Origin: Paralithodes platypus
Lineage: Eukaryota; Arthropoda; Malacostraca; Decapoda; Lithodidae
Reading direction: 5' to 3'
Length of the DNA stretch: 64,000 bases
Assembly: GCA_032716605.1 (NCBI GenBank)
Contig: CM064509.1
Location: 52,870,481 to 52,934,480 of the forward strand
Shown in pieces: positions 31,240-40,490 of the stretch; position 1 is the first letter of the stretch; every line of letters starts with the position of its first letter. A model generated the notes under the pieces. That model made no database searches. It saw nothing but the letters and a program-made list of their open reading frames with translations, and was not told the origin of the DNA. The position numbers were made by a program, and so were the translations under genes.

Positions 31240-32993
31240 GAAGATAATACCAAACATTAAATGGAGACAACTAGAAAACCAGTTAGTGGCAAATAACACC
31301 GGAGAAGCAAATACGAGAGAGCTTTTTGAACTTTGTGATTTTTTTAGTCTTACCCAACATATTGCTGAACCCACACGGGAAAACAATATCTTAGACCTGG
31401 TCTTCACTAACAACGACTCTCTAGTACACAGCATTAACATATCGGACACAACATACTCAGATCATAAATTAATTGAGATCAAAACAACCTTAGCAAGTGT
31501 ACAGACAACCTCAGAATCGAGAACAAAAACCGGCCCCTTCAGTAAATTTAACTTCAATAACAAAAACATTAGGTGGGAAGAGGTAAATCAAGAAATGGAA
31601 GAAATAGACTGGGAAGATTTAATGGATAACCTGACACCAGCAGAATGTCTAGTCTTAATAACAGAAACCATGACCCAAATCTGTAGCCACCATATACCTG
31701 CAAGACAAACAAAACGAAGAAGCAAACAAGATCGGGAAAGGAGGAGGCTGTACAGAAGAAGAAAATTACTCACACAAAGACGCACACATCAAAATCTACA
31801 GGATAGGCAAAAGGTCGAAATAGATAGAGAAATTGTGGAAATTGAACAAAGGCTAAGAATATCATATGAACTACAACATATGGAAGAGGAGAGGAAATCT
31901 ATTGCAGGTATAAAGGAAAATTCCAAATACTTCTTTTCATACGCCAAACAAAAGGCTAAAACAACATCAAACATCGGCCCACTGAGCAAAGGGGACGGCT
32001 CTTTCACAGGGGACAAAAAGGAAATGAGCGAACTCTTAAGCAGGCAGTATGAATTGGCATTCAGTGAGCCTGATGAAACAAAAGTCATCAGAGACCAAAA
32101 TATATTTTTCATGGAAACCTCCCCCACGGAAACCCCTCAGATGCTGGATATTGATTTCGGTCCAAAAGACATAGAAGAGGCCATTTCCAACATGCCATCC
32201 CACTCGGCACCAGGCCCGGACTCATGGAATTCGATCCTAATGAAGAAATGTAAGGAAAACCTCTCAAAACCCCTGGCTATAATGTGGAGAAGGAGTCTAG
32301 ACACTGGTGACATACCAGATAGCTTGAAAAACGCAATAATTGCCCCACTGCATAAAGGAGGGAGTAAAGCACTACCAAAAAACTACCGCCCGGTAGCTCT
32401 AACCTCTCACATCATTAAAGTTTTCGAGCGAGTCCTGCGAAGCAAAATTTCAACATTCATGGAGACAAATGAACTACACAACACCGGTCAACATGGGTTC
32501 AGAGCGGGAAGATCATGTCTCTCACAACTTTTGGAACACTATGACAAAATTCTTAAAGCGCTAGAAGAAAAGAAAAACGTGGATGTCATTTACACCGATT
32601 TTGCTAAGGCATTTGATAAATGTGACCATGGTATAATAGCCCACAAACTGAAAGCAAAAGGTATAACTGGGAAAATCGGACGGTGGATATACAATTTCCT
32701 CGTAAACCGAAAACAATCAGTAGCAGTAAACCAAGTCACATCTGAGCCTTCGGATGTCAAAAGCTCAGTGCCCCAAGGAACAGTGCTAGCGCCCCTTCTG
32801 TTCCTCATACTAATTTGCGACATAGATACCAACACCAGACACAGTACGGTGTCGTCTTTTGCTGATGACACAAAATTAAGCAAGATAGTAAACACACAAG
32901 AGGACACGGGCCGACTGCAGGAAGACATGAATGTAGTGTTCCAGTGGACCAGGGAAAACAACATGCAATTCAATGAGGAAAAATGCCAATTAA
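31240..32993 (+). CDS. LINE B endonuclease tail and RT, first part
   Basis: CR1/Jockey-like protein of a LINE. It starts within the APE endonuclease (NNILDLVFTNNDSLVHSI, TYSDHKLIEI), followed by a basic linker. The RT motifs are HSAPGPDSWNSILMKK, NYRPVALTSHIIKVFERVL, VDVIYTDFAKAFDKCDHG, KSSVPQGTVLAPLLFLILIC and the catalytic SSFADDTKLSKI. The frame is open through 32,993, where the piggyBac-like P2 interrupts at TTAA just after NEEKCQL. The open frame extends upstream to 31,124, but that part is antisense LINE C. The C-terminal part is at 37,240-38,028. Confidence 0.8.
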
Positions 32994-33412
32994 CCCTCCA
33001 GCCCCGGGGGCTATAGCTTACGACTGTGCTCCGGTACCGGGTGTTTTGACGATCTTTGGCTTATGTTAACTACTCTGTAAGTCAATGAATATGTCATGTA
33101 ATGTTGTGAATAAAAAAGAATAATGTTCCACAAACCTTCCTCTGTCGAATGGCGTTGAGTAGAGGTCTCTAGCCCCTCTGGTTGCATAATGGTGAGCGCG
33201 GGAAGACGAGTGCTTTTCGGCGGCAAATTCTTCCCGCGTTCGGACGCGTCGCCCCGGCCATGGCTACGACGCACCTAGCCGCTCGCCGCGCCAAAGTATT
33301 TATCTCCCTTAGACGATTTTAGTGTTTGATATTGAGAATGTGATGTTTATTTGATATTTTCTAGTTATTTTGAGGCCAATTATATAAAATATGTTTATTA
33401 GGGTATCACTGT

Positions 33413-33913
33413 CACTGATATTGCTAATTTTCACTCGATACCGTACATTTTATTAGTAATTGAGGTAGCTTATTGTTGTATTAGGCACTGATTATTCGTT
33501 ATCACAGGTGTTTATTATACTTTGGCCATCAAATATTAGGTCTTGTGTCACTTTCACTTTGACAAATATGCTTTAGAGAGTGTCACTGTCACTGATAATG
33601 CTCATTTTCACTCGATACCGTACATTTTATTAGTAATTGAGGTAGGTTATTGTTGTATTAGGCACTGATTATTCGTTATCACAGGTGTTTATTATACTTT
33701 GGCCATCAAATATTAGGTCTTGTGTCACTTTCACTTTGACAAATATGCTTTAGAGAGTGTCACTGTCACTGATAATGCTCATTTTCACTCGATACCGTAC
33801 ATTTTATTAGTAATTGAGGTAGGTTATTGTTGTATTAGGCACTGATTATTCGTTATCACAGGTGTTTATTATACTTTGGCCATCAAATATTAGGTCTTGT
33901 GTCACTTTCACTT
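33413..33913 (-). repeat. P2 177-bp tandem repeat with GTGTCACTTTCACTT
   Basis: Units start at 33,413, 33,590 and 33,767, about 2.8 copies, the last two almost identical. GTGTCACTTTCACTT occurs at 33,545, 33,722 and 33,899, with a shorter form at 34,023. In transposase orientation it is the P1 word AAGTGAAAGTGACAC. Confidence 0.9.
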
Positions 33914-34181
33914 AGTTATATGATTTGTAAACGTTTTATATACAATTTATTGTGTCTTTTTTCACTGATTTATATATTTCTATAGGTTCTAATCATATGA
34001 ATGTCACTTGGTATATACATATGTGTCACTTTCACATATTATTATGGTGTAATTGTATTTGTATCAATGTTCTCATAATACATGACTTTTGTATTACAAT
34101 ACATTGGTTTTCTTCCACTTTTTGCCTATATATAATTATAGTGTACATATTGTCATTTTATTGGCAATTTCAGTATGATTA

Positions 34182-37046
34182 TTAGAACTCCAGCTTGGAG
34201 TGGTAATCAAAGAAGCAATCTACAGCACAGAGTGCCACCTTGCACTCCACACACTCCAGGGTTGACTTTTTACCTGACCTCGGCTTCACCCTGCTGTTGT
34301 AGCAGACATGGCACCGCTTCTGCTGTGTTCTTCCGGATTCATTCTGAGGCAGGGAACCAAGCCTGTGCCTAATCAAGTATTGAGCAGACTGCAAGCGGTC
34401 AATAACGGCGGGCCCAGGATGTGCCACTGCCCTCTGTGGCATAGCATACTTCTCCAGGAGCTCCGTCAACACCTGCTTTTGGAACCTCCGCAGGCTATTG
34501 AACTTCATGGGTGTGTTCACATTCCGAAGCTTGTATATGTTGTAGGCATTCAGAACTGACATGTCCACCATATGCAGAAAGAACTTTTTGTACCATCTGC
34601 ACGAGGTACGCAGGCAGTCAATGAAGCCTATCTGCATGTCGGACTTGTCCACCAGCCTCATGTTGATGTTGTAGTCCAGGACAGCATCGGGCTTGGTCAC
34701 CCTGGCCTGGGTGCGGCGATCCACCTTGCCAGTCTCCACCATTTCCCCCTTGTGGATGGTGGTCAGGAGGTTGACCTTCCGCTGGTCGTGCCAGTGGATA
34801 GCCAGAATGGGCCCCGACTTCTTCTTGAACACATCACCTTTTTTGGTCTTTGGAGGGAAAGGTGGCATGCCCTTCCTTTTCCCTCGTACTGTGCCTACAG
34901 TCCCCGTCTTGCGCTCATGCAGGTACTGTGAGAGAGTGGGGGACGTGTAATAATTGTCCGTGTAGAGGACGTGATTCTTATGAAAGTAGCGGTCCATCAT
35001 GGCTTGCACCACTGCTCCGCCAAAGCCAATGAGGGGGTCCACAAGCAAGTCCCCTTCCTTCCCGCTGTAGACCAGGAAGTCCAGGACATAGCCAGTTTGG
35101 CAGTCGCACAGCACAAAGAATTTTATGCCAAAGCGATGTCTTTTTGAGGGGATGTACTGCCGGAAGCTGAGTTTTCCCCGGAACAGCACAAGAGACTCGT
35201 CAATGACGACCTTGCGGAAGGGCTTGAAGTAGGAGGTGAAGCGTTCTCGCATCATCTCATACAACGTCCTAATCTTCCACAGCTTGTCTGGGAGGTGGAC
35301 GTCAAGGTTGGTGACAAGATGGAGCGCTGCGAGGATATCAAGGTACCGGTCGCGAGACATATATTTCCCGAAGGCAGGGGTGGATATCAGATCATTGGTG
35401 ATCCAATAGTCAGGCAACCTATGCTTCTTGACATGAGGCATTAGCATGGTGAGTGCCAGGAACACCATGAACTCTTTATGAGTCACTGGGGTCCACTGCC
35501 TCATGTGGCCCTTGGTCACCTTTCCCAAAAAGTGGACCTGGAATTGGTGCTGCTTATTTGTCTCTTTGACAACATAGCCTACCACCTCCTCATCAAAGAA
35601 GGCCTCAAACAGTTCGTGTGGTGGAGCATTGGGGCCTGCAGGAAAATTGGGGGTAACGTACCTCATCAACCTCATCAAGGTGTATGCATCCTCATCAACT
35701 ACGTCTTGCCACTGAAAAACGTAGAATGGGTCTTGTCTACGCTGACGAGGAGCTCCAGCTGGTGGCCCAGCACGCCCACGGCCAACTCGGGAGGCGCGCG
35801 CCCTAGGGCGGCGAGGGCGGCGGCCAGGGCGGTGGGCAGCACGACGGGCAGCACGACGCCGGGCCAAGCGGATGGGTCGAGGGTCGTCGATGTCCATATA
35901 GTCATCGTCAGAGTGGTCATCTTGCCCTGACGGTGGACCTATGTAATCATGGCCAGAGTCTTGAGAGAGGTGCCCTTCATCATCAGTGGCCCCCACATAA
36001 TCTGGCGGGGAACCAGTGATGCGTGGGCGGCGTGCGGGTGGGCGAGGTGGGGAAGGAGTGGCAGGTGAGGCTGTGTCCCCCCGAGGTCCCGGGCTCCTTG
36101 GCCTGCGACGAGTGACAGAAAGCAATGTTTCACTGTCACTAGGCCCAGGTATTGGTGATGCGAGCTCAAAGACTTCTTCAGGAAGACATGTTGAAGGCGG
36201 GAGAGGTGGGGAGGACCGTGGGGAAAGTTGCGGGGACGTATGGCTGGGGCCGGCCAGGGTGGACGCCGCGGGAGCCTCGAACAAAACTCTCTTACTTTTC
36301 TTAATTTTCTTGGTATATTTCCTACCTTTCCCCTTTTCGGCAGCAGTATGTCTCCTGTCGGGGGACCTAGGAGGCAAATAGGCCGAAAGTGTGGGGTCCT
36401 CAACCCTTGGCAATGGTGGGGGTGGTGGGGAAGAATGCGGGGCATCCGGGTCATCTTGGGTGGCGTGGGTAGATAAGGGAGACAATGGCGGACGAGAAGG
36501 GTCACCACGCTGACCCTCACTCACAGCCTCATCCTCACCAAGTAGTTTTGCTTGTTCCCTAGCTGCCGCGGCCGCCTTCTCAAGTATTTTCTGCTTATAC
36601 AAATGTAGCTTGAAAGGCGATTTACCTGGGGAAGGGCTTGGCGTCGTGTCACTTAAGCGAAATTTGGTGAGTGACCTTGAACTCTCCCACTCGCTCACTC
36701 TCTCAAGTTCACTGTCTTTAGGTAAACCAGCTTCCTCAACAACTGGTACATCACCTTCATCACTCTCATCACTGTCATGTTCTCTCGCAAATCCCAGGAA
36801 TTGCTCTTCTTTATCACTCTCATGGCCATAATCACTCGACTTATAATTACTGGAGTCGTCACTGACTTCATCATCAACATTATGCTTGGCATCAGCTCGC
36901 TCATAAAGTCTCAATGTCGTCTCAATACCTCCGGGAGATAACACATTTAGGCGATGGCGTCGGGGTAAGGCGCGACGAACAAGCAAGGGCGTCGTAGGAA
37001 GCACGGTATCGGACACAGCGGAATCACTATTTGGCGTACTGTCCAT
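34182..37046 (-). CDS. P2 piggyBac-family transposase
   Basis: Intact 954-residue frame. It would excise and insert its element at TTAA through a DDD catalytic triad. The first half is acidic, Pro/Ser-rich and low in complexity, with a basic RRAARRAAHRPGRRPRRPRA stretch. The catalytic half has FGKYMSRDRYLDILAALHLV, VVIDESLVLFRGKL (Asp about 616), VLYTDNYYTSPTL (Asp about 697) and MRLVDKSDMQIGFIDCL (Asp about 800 and 803). The C-terminus is a Cys-rich piggyBac-type domain, CHVCYNS, CVECKVALCAVDCFFDYH. An in-frame extension to 37,217 runs into the terminal repeat, so the Met at 37,046 (MDSTPNSDSAVSD) is preferred. P2 is close to P1 and more distant from P3. Confidence 0.9.
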   Translation of the reverse strand: MDSTPNSDSAVSDTVLPTTPLLVRRALPRRHRLNVLSPGGIETTLRLYERADAKHNVDDEVSDDSSNYKSSDYGHESDKEEQFLGFAREHDSDESDEGDVPVVEEAGLPKDSELERVSEWESSRSLTKFRLSDTTPSPSPGKSPFKLHLYKQKILEKAAAAAREQAKLLGEDEAVSEGQRGDPSRPPLSPLSTHATQDDPDAPHSSPPPPPLPRVEDPTLSAYLPPRSPDRRHTAAEKGKGRKYTKKIKKSKRVLFEAPAASTLAGPSHTSPQLSPRSSPPLPPSTCLPEEVFELASPIPGPSDSETLLSVTRRRPRSPGPRGDTASPATPSPPRPPARRPRITGSPPDYVGATDDEGHLSQDSGHDYIGPPSGQDDHSDDDYMDIDDPRPIRLARRRAARRAAHRPGRRPRRPRARASRVGRGRAGPPAGAPRQRRQDPFYVFQWQDVVDEDAYTLMRLMRYVTPNFPAGPNAPPHELFEAFFDEEVVGYVVKETNKQHQFQVHFLGKVTKGHMRQWTPVTHKEFMVFLALTMLMPHVKKHRLPDYWITNDLISTPAFGKYMSRDRYLDILAALHLVTNLDVHLPDKLWKIRTLYEMMRERFTSYFKPFRKVVIDESLVLFRGKLSFRQYIPSKRHRFGIKFFVLCDCQTGYVLDFLVYSGKEGDLLVDPLIGFGGAVVQAMMDRYFHKNHVLYTDNYYTSPTLSQYLHERKTGTVGTVRGKRKGMPPFPPKTKKGDVFKKKSGPILAIHWHDQRKVNLLTTIHKGEMVETGKVDRRTQARVTKPDAVLDYNINMRLVDKSDMQIGFIDCLRTSCRWYKKFFLHMVDMSVLNAYNIYKLRNVNTPMKFNSLRRFQKQVLTELLEKYAMPQRAVAHPGPAVIDRLQSAQYLIRHRLGSLPQNESGRTQQKRCHVCYNSRVKPRSGKKSTLECVECKVALCAVDCFFDYHSKLEF

Positions 37047-37239
37047 GATGGCGTCGGGGTAGATACTGTTGCTGTGGCGGAGTTTACGCCTGGTGGCGCC
37101 ACCTACCGTCCCACAATACCGAAAATGTACGCGCGGCATTCGAAAGCACGCATGCAAGCAATGGGCGTTCAAGAGCCCTTCCGGGTTGCGCGGGCCGAGG
37201 TTGTTATGGGCGTTCAAGAGCCCATCCGGGTTGGAGGGG

Positions 37240-38028
37240 TTAATACGGTACGGAGATAATAATGGTGTTAAAGAAATTACAAATTACTTAACAGAATCTA
37301 ACCACATAATAGAACGGAAAGACAGTGTGAAAGACCTTGAGGTATTAATGTCTGAAAATATGGGTATCAAAGTACATAACCAGGTCAAAGTGGCGGCTGC
37401 GAAACGTCTAACGGGTTGGATTCTGCGTACTTTTAAAACACGCGGGGAATTGCCTATGATAACGCTCTTCAAATCTCTAGTGCTACCGCGGCTTGAATAC
37501 TGTAGCGTATTAACATCCCCATACAAAGCAGGTGAAATAAATGACGTAGAGAGTGTACAAAGAAATTTCACTTCGCATATAAGTTCGATAAAACATCTAC
37601 ACTATTGGGAGCGTTTAAGAGCACTGAATCTGTACTCACTGGAACGTAGAAGAGAACGTTACCTAATATACACGTGGAAAATCGCAGAGGGTTTAGTACC
37701 AAACCTACATACTCCGATAGTCATGAAATTCAGTGATAGGAGAGGCTGGGAATGCGAAATCCCCCGGATGAATAACAGGGGTGCTATGGGCTCTCTGCGA
37801 GAGGGCTGGTTATCACACAGAGGCCCACGTCTCTTCAACAAACTCCCACGGCGAGTAAGAGACATGAGGGACATCTCGTTAGACAACTTCAAGAGAGCCC
37901 TAGATGTCGAACTGCAAAAAGTGCCAGACGAGCCCATCCTCGCAAGGGAGCGAGCTGTCGCTTCAAACAGTCTACTGCACCAGATCACCACCCATAACGA
38001 GGGGCGTCGCGCTCCTTGGTGCCGTTAG
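37240..38028 (+). CDS. LINE B RT C-terminal part
   Basis: Continuation of the LINE B protein beyond P2. It reads YGDNNGVKEITNYLTESN, VKDLEVLMSENMGIKVHNQV, LVLPRLEYCSVLTSPYKAGE, LNLYSLERRRERYLIYTWKI and RGPRLFNKLPRRVRDM, ending at 38,028. This is the usual region after the RT core of CR1-group LINEs. The frame joins the upstream part exactly through CAA-TTA-ATA once P2 is removed. The frame visible upstream to 37,069 lies in the P2 terminus and is not real LINE coding. Confidence 0.8.
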   Translation, partial: LIRYGDNNGVKEITNYLTESNHIIERKDSVKDLEVLMSENMGIKVHNQVKVAAAKRLTGWILRTFKTRGELPMITLFKSLVLPRLEYCSVLTSPYKAGEINDVESVQRNFTSHISSIKHLHYWERLRALNLYSLERRRERYLIYTWKIAEGLVPNLHTPIVMKFSDRRGWECEIPRMNNRGAMGSLREGWLSHRGPRLFNKLPRRVRDMRDISLDNFKRALDVELQKVPDEPILARERAVASNSLLHQITTHNEGRRAPWCR

Positions 38029-38314
38029 AAGAGTGGCGAACACATCAAAAGGTATCAAAAGGTATAAGGTTTGTAGGAGGAGAGATGGTGTTCAACAGAG
38101 TGAAAGTTAGAGGAAAGTCCGCAAATGTTGCAGAAATTAATAGAAAGAGTAACAGGCTGAGGTCCAGGTAATTTTGTGGGGTCGTCAGGGGATGGTCGGT
38201 CGGGTGTGGGGGCATTTGTGGTCCCCCATCCCCCTGGGGACTCTGAGGCTGGGCTAAAATTCATAATTTGTTTTTTAAATTTTGGTGTGGAGGAATGAAG
38301 TGTGGTGTGCATGT

Positions 38315-39229
38315 TTAGCCCTTTCGCTGCGGGTGACGTTCTGGAACGTCCTGGCAATTTACAGCAATTTCCAGGCTTCAAAAACCTGTAAAAACCATAA
38401 AAATGGAATGTCAGTGGGCGGGAGCGTGAGGGGCCCACCTCCGTTCCTCAGAGCAGCGAGCGGCCCACTGAGGTAGACTGTGTCTCGCGCTGGTCTCTCA
38501 CTGCCTCTCACAACAGTGTTGCCAAGTGAGCGAATGTTAACAAATAGCGGGTTTCCCGCGTTTCTATGGCACCGCTGCGGGTGAACCAGACCACATACGA
38601 GGTCCGTTCTGGTCTCATTTTGAAGCTATTTTCGCCTAGTTTTCGGCAGAATACAGTTCATTTAACCCTTCCTACCTGGGCTACCTTAGGTAAGGACAGC
38701 TCGGCAGAAGGGCCGCTACCCGGCCGTCCTTACCTAAGACGGCAGCTTAATAGCCTAATTAAGCTTGGTCTGAACGCCGTGCGTACGACGTATGTCAACA
38801 AACCCAAGCGTTGCGTCACCGCACCTCCGAAAACAAGAAGGAGAAGACTCTTCAATGTTATTGTTCTGACGTCAGACGAAATTAGTGTCTGAAAAGCCCC
38901 CATATTGGCAACATCTCTGCAATATTTGCTCCACTGAAATCGTCATCACAACTGAACCAGTTGACTTACAGAGCTCTACTCAACGCCAAAATACAGATTG
39001 AAAACCGCACTACGATTATAGATGAGTGGGAAAGTTCTAGCAGTGAAAATAAACATAAATACGGTAGCCTAGGCCTAGACGTTTTTCAGCCATTTCGCCC
39101 GGGTATGGGCGACCGTCATTAGGTAAGACAGGCCGGGTAGGAATGGTTAATGCAGATGCTTGATTCATCATTCAGGAGTGCCTGAATATGCCCTAAATAG
39201 CCCAAAACATCCCGTAGCCAAAGAGTTAG
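38315..39229. mobile_element. CTGCGGG-family MITE flanked by TTAG, holding another MITE
   Basis: Same family as 5940-6359, with ends CCCTTTCGCTGCGGG and CCCGTAGCCAAAGAG. Both sides are TTAG (38,315-38,318 and 39,226-39,229) rather than TTAA. The left end carries the near-perfect palindrome GACGTTCTGGAACGTC. A second MITE sits at 38,662-39,150. Confidence 0.75.
38662..39150 (+). mobile_element. TTAA MITE, ACCTTAGGTAAGG family
   Basis: TTAA edges are 38,662-38,665 and 39,147-39,150. The left end has GCTACCTTAGGTAAGGACAG and, about 30 bp on, CCCGGCCGTCCTTACCTAAG. It carries the core CAACTGAACCAGTTGAC. The empty site is preserved at 6276-6279 in the sister of the host MITE. Confidence 0.85.
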
Positions 39230-39415
39230 TGTAGTGAAGTGGATAGGAGGAGGAGGTGTTTGTGAGAGCTAGCTGGATTGCTCTCAGTGTAAATGAGGCA
39301 CAAAGAAAATCAGTAAGAGAGGCCAAGCAAATGAAACAGGAGTTCCAGCGACTCTTTATCACATGCCTATAACCTCACCTGGGTCTAGCCCTGATTGATT
39401 GGTGCCTACAATCTC

Positions 39416-39797
39416 CCCCTATTGGTTTTCACAACAAATTTTCCCTCCACAGATTATGTATGTCTTTTATCTTTTTGTTATTGAAAAATACAACATTTCT
39501 GGTTTAAGTTATCCACTTCCTAAAATAAAATGTCATTTGATAAATGCCGTTTGATAAAGTGTGTACCTTTTGGTGTTTGGTATGCGGGCTCTGTCCAATA
39601 GGTACGCACCCAGCCCTGGTTATATCTTGTGTTTCCGAGCAGTCCTGATGCATTTTTCTTATAAACTCAAATTCTCACTTAGATTAACTCTTTTTACTAA
39701 CACATATCCTTCTCAAACTGCATAAAATCGTCTAAATATAGCTAGAATAAAATTTTATAGAAGTTGCTCGTACAGAAGGAGTTGAGGATAGATAGAT
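39416..39797 (-). mobile_element. LTR-like fragment and AT-rich spacer
   Basis: About 39,540-39,655 in complement matches 18,833-18,940, including GCTGGGTGCGTACCTATTGG and CATCAGGACTGCTC. This may be a solo or broken LTR. The rest is AT-rich with nothing recognised. Confidence 0.4.
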
Positions 39798-39993
39798 AGG
39801 TTGTTGTTGTTCCCCAGGCTGTCTGGCCGAACAGCCCCAAGGTTTTGAGCAAGGCCAAGGCCATAAACGAGCGCCCCCACAAAACCCTCCCTGCTTACCA
39901 CTAACAAAGCCTGGGTGACCGAAGCCACTCCAAAGCAGGGAGCTGAGGAGGGTGCGGAAACGCCCGGGAAACCAAAGCCCCACCCAAGGCCCT
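39798..39993 (-). mobile_element. LINE A-derived SINE S2, 5'-truncated
   Basis: A GTT repeat, then CCCCAGGCTGTCTGGCCGAA through GGCCCTG, highly similar to the left half of the SINE at 53,774-54,200. The 5' part is missing. Confidence 0.75.
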
Positions 39994-40400
39994 GTTTATT
40001 ATGCTGGTAAAATATATACATTTTTTATACACAATTGCACAGTTCAGAGGCACGTGAAAATCCTGATTTAGGCCTCATTACTTGTAATTGTAACCTCATA
40101 CATTATTGAGCGAGTGAGAGAGAGAGAGAATGTGTGTTTGGGTGTGAGAGATTAGGTAATACGTGGGAAACACGTACAAATTGTTATATTGAGAGTGATC
40201 CTGGCAGGTGTATCTCTGTTTTTCTAAAAAAAAAAAAAAAAAATAAAAAGAACAAATTTGCCCTACTAGGAGGCATGTTTTGTTGAGGTTTACAAGCCTT
40301 CCTATGCTGATTTTTGTATGTAATCATATGTAACAAGGTTATATCTTATGTTTCAGACCACACCAAAAGTCTTATACACTTACATCACTTACATCACATA
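39994..40400. other. AT-rich spacer
   Basis: Contains a GA-repeat (about 40,106-40,128) and an A-run (about 40,226-40,244). Nothing else is recognised. Confidence 0.5.
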
Positions 40401-40490
40401 GGGGAGGTGTGGTGGAATGGTCATGCCACTGGATTGGTAATCCAATAAACCCGGGTTCAAAACCCGATATGTCAATGGGAAGATATTATT
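40401..40490 (+). repeat. tRNA-like sequence, SINE head or tRNA pseudogene
   Basis: TGGTGGAATGGTCATGCCAC resembles an A box/D arm. CTGGATTGGTAATCCAA can form an anticodon arm with GGT in the loop. GGGTTCAAAACCC resembles a B box. The acceptor ends do not pair, so it is not a functional tRNA gene. Confidence 0.5.

Larger units (their letters stand above)
32990..37243 (-). mobile_element. piggyBac-like element P2, apparently intact
   Basis: TTAA edges are 32,990-32,993 and 37,240-37,243, about 4.25 kb. The 3' end reads CCCTCCAGCCCCGGGGGC. The 5' end, read in complement, is CCCCTCCAACCCGGATGGGC followed by TCTTGAACGCCC, then about 25 bp on CCCGGAAGGGCTCTTGAACG. One intact transposase frame lies inside, and a 177-bp tandem repeat lies in the 3' non-coding part. 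The terminal layout equals that of MITEs 2378 and 3228. Confidence 0.9.
31240..38068 (+). mobile_element. LINE B copy 2, carrying piggyBac-like P2
   Basis: LINE B parts are 31,240-32,993 and 37,240-38,068, inserted in LINE C in the opposite orientation. The 5' end is truncated inside the endonuclease, starting NIKWRQLENQLVANNTGEAN. The 3' end finishes in a short AAAAGGTATC-type repeat. P2 is inserted at TTAA, and removing it would leave one continuous reading frame. Confidence 0.85.
27322..39415 (-). mobile_element. LINE C, near full length, spread over 12 kb
   Basis: The parts are 27,322-28,631, 29,800-31,239, 38,069-38,314 and 39,230-39,415. Each junction reads through in LINE C when the insert is removed, as checked against the copy at 51,729-54,851. 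The minus strand gives a 5' leader (GGAGATTGTAGGCACC), an APE-type endonuclease (NICGLSSNFHSVEHHL, LFLTETQVSVAT, ISILGDFNVHHRQFLD, SSDHKLISVT), the linker and the RT (NYRPIALISCLSKVFETILA, DVPQGSVLSPILFLIFINYL). The RT C-terminus runs 28,408-27,436 with a frameshift near 27,750, and a poly-A tail (T-run 27,322-27,356) follows. The catalytic YADD reads YADA (GAC to GCC at 28,268-28,270). It is inactive. Confidence 0.85.

Noticed and set aside
35478..36476. Plus-strand open frames over the P2 transposase
   Set aside because: Antisense of a GC-rich low-complexity coding region. No domain is recognised.
37047..37217. N-terminal extension of the P2 transposase to an upstream Met
   Set aside because: The extension is encoded by the element's paired terminal words. 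The Met at 37,046 starts a more plausible protein.
40401..40490. Functional tRNA-Thr gene
   Set aside because: The A box, B box and anticodon-like arm are present, but the acceptor stem does not pair.
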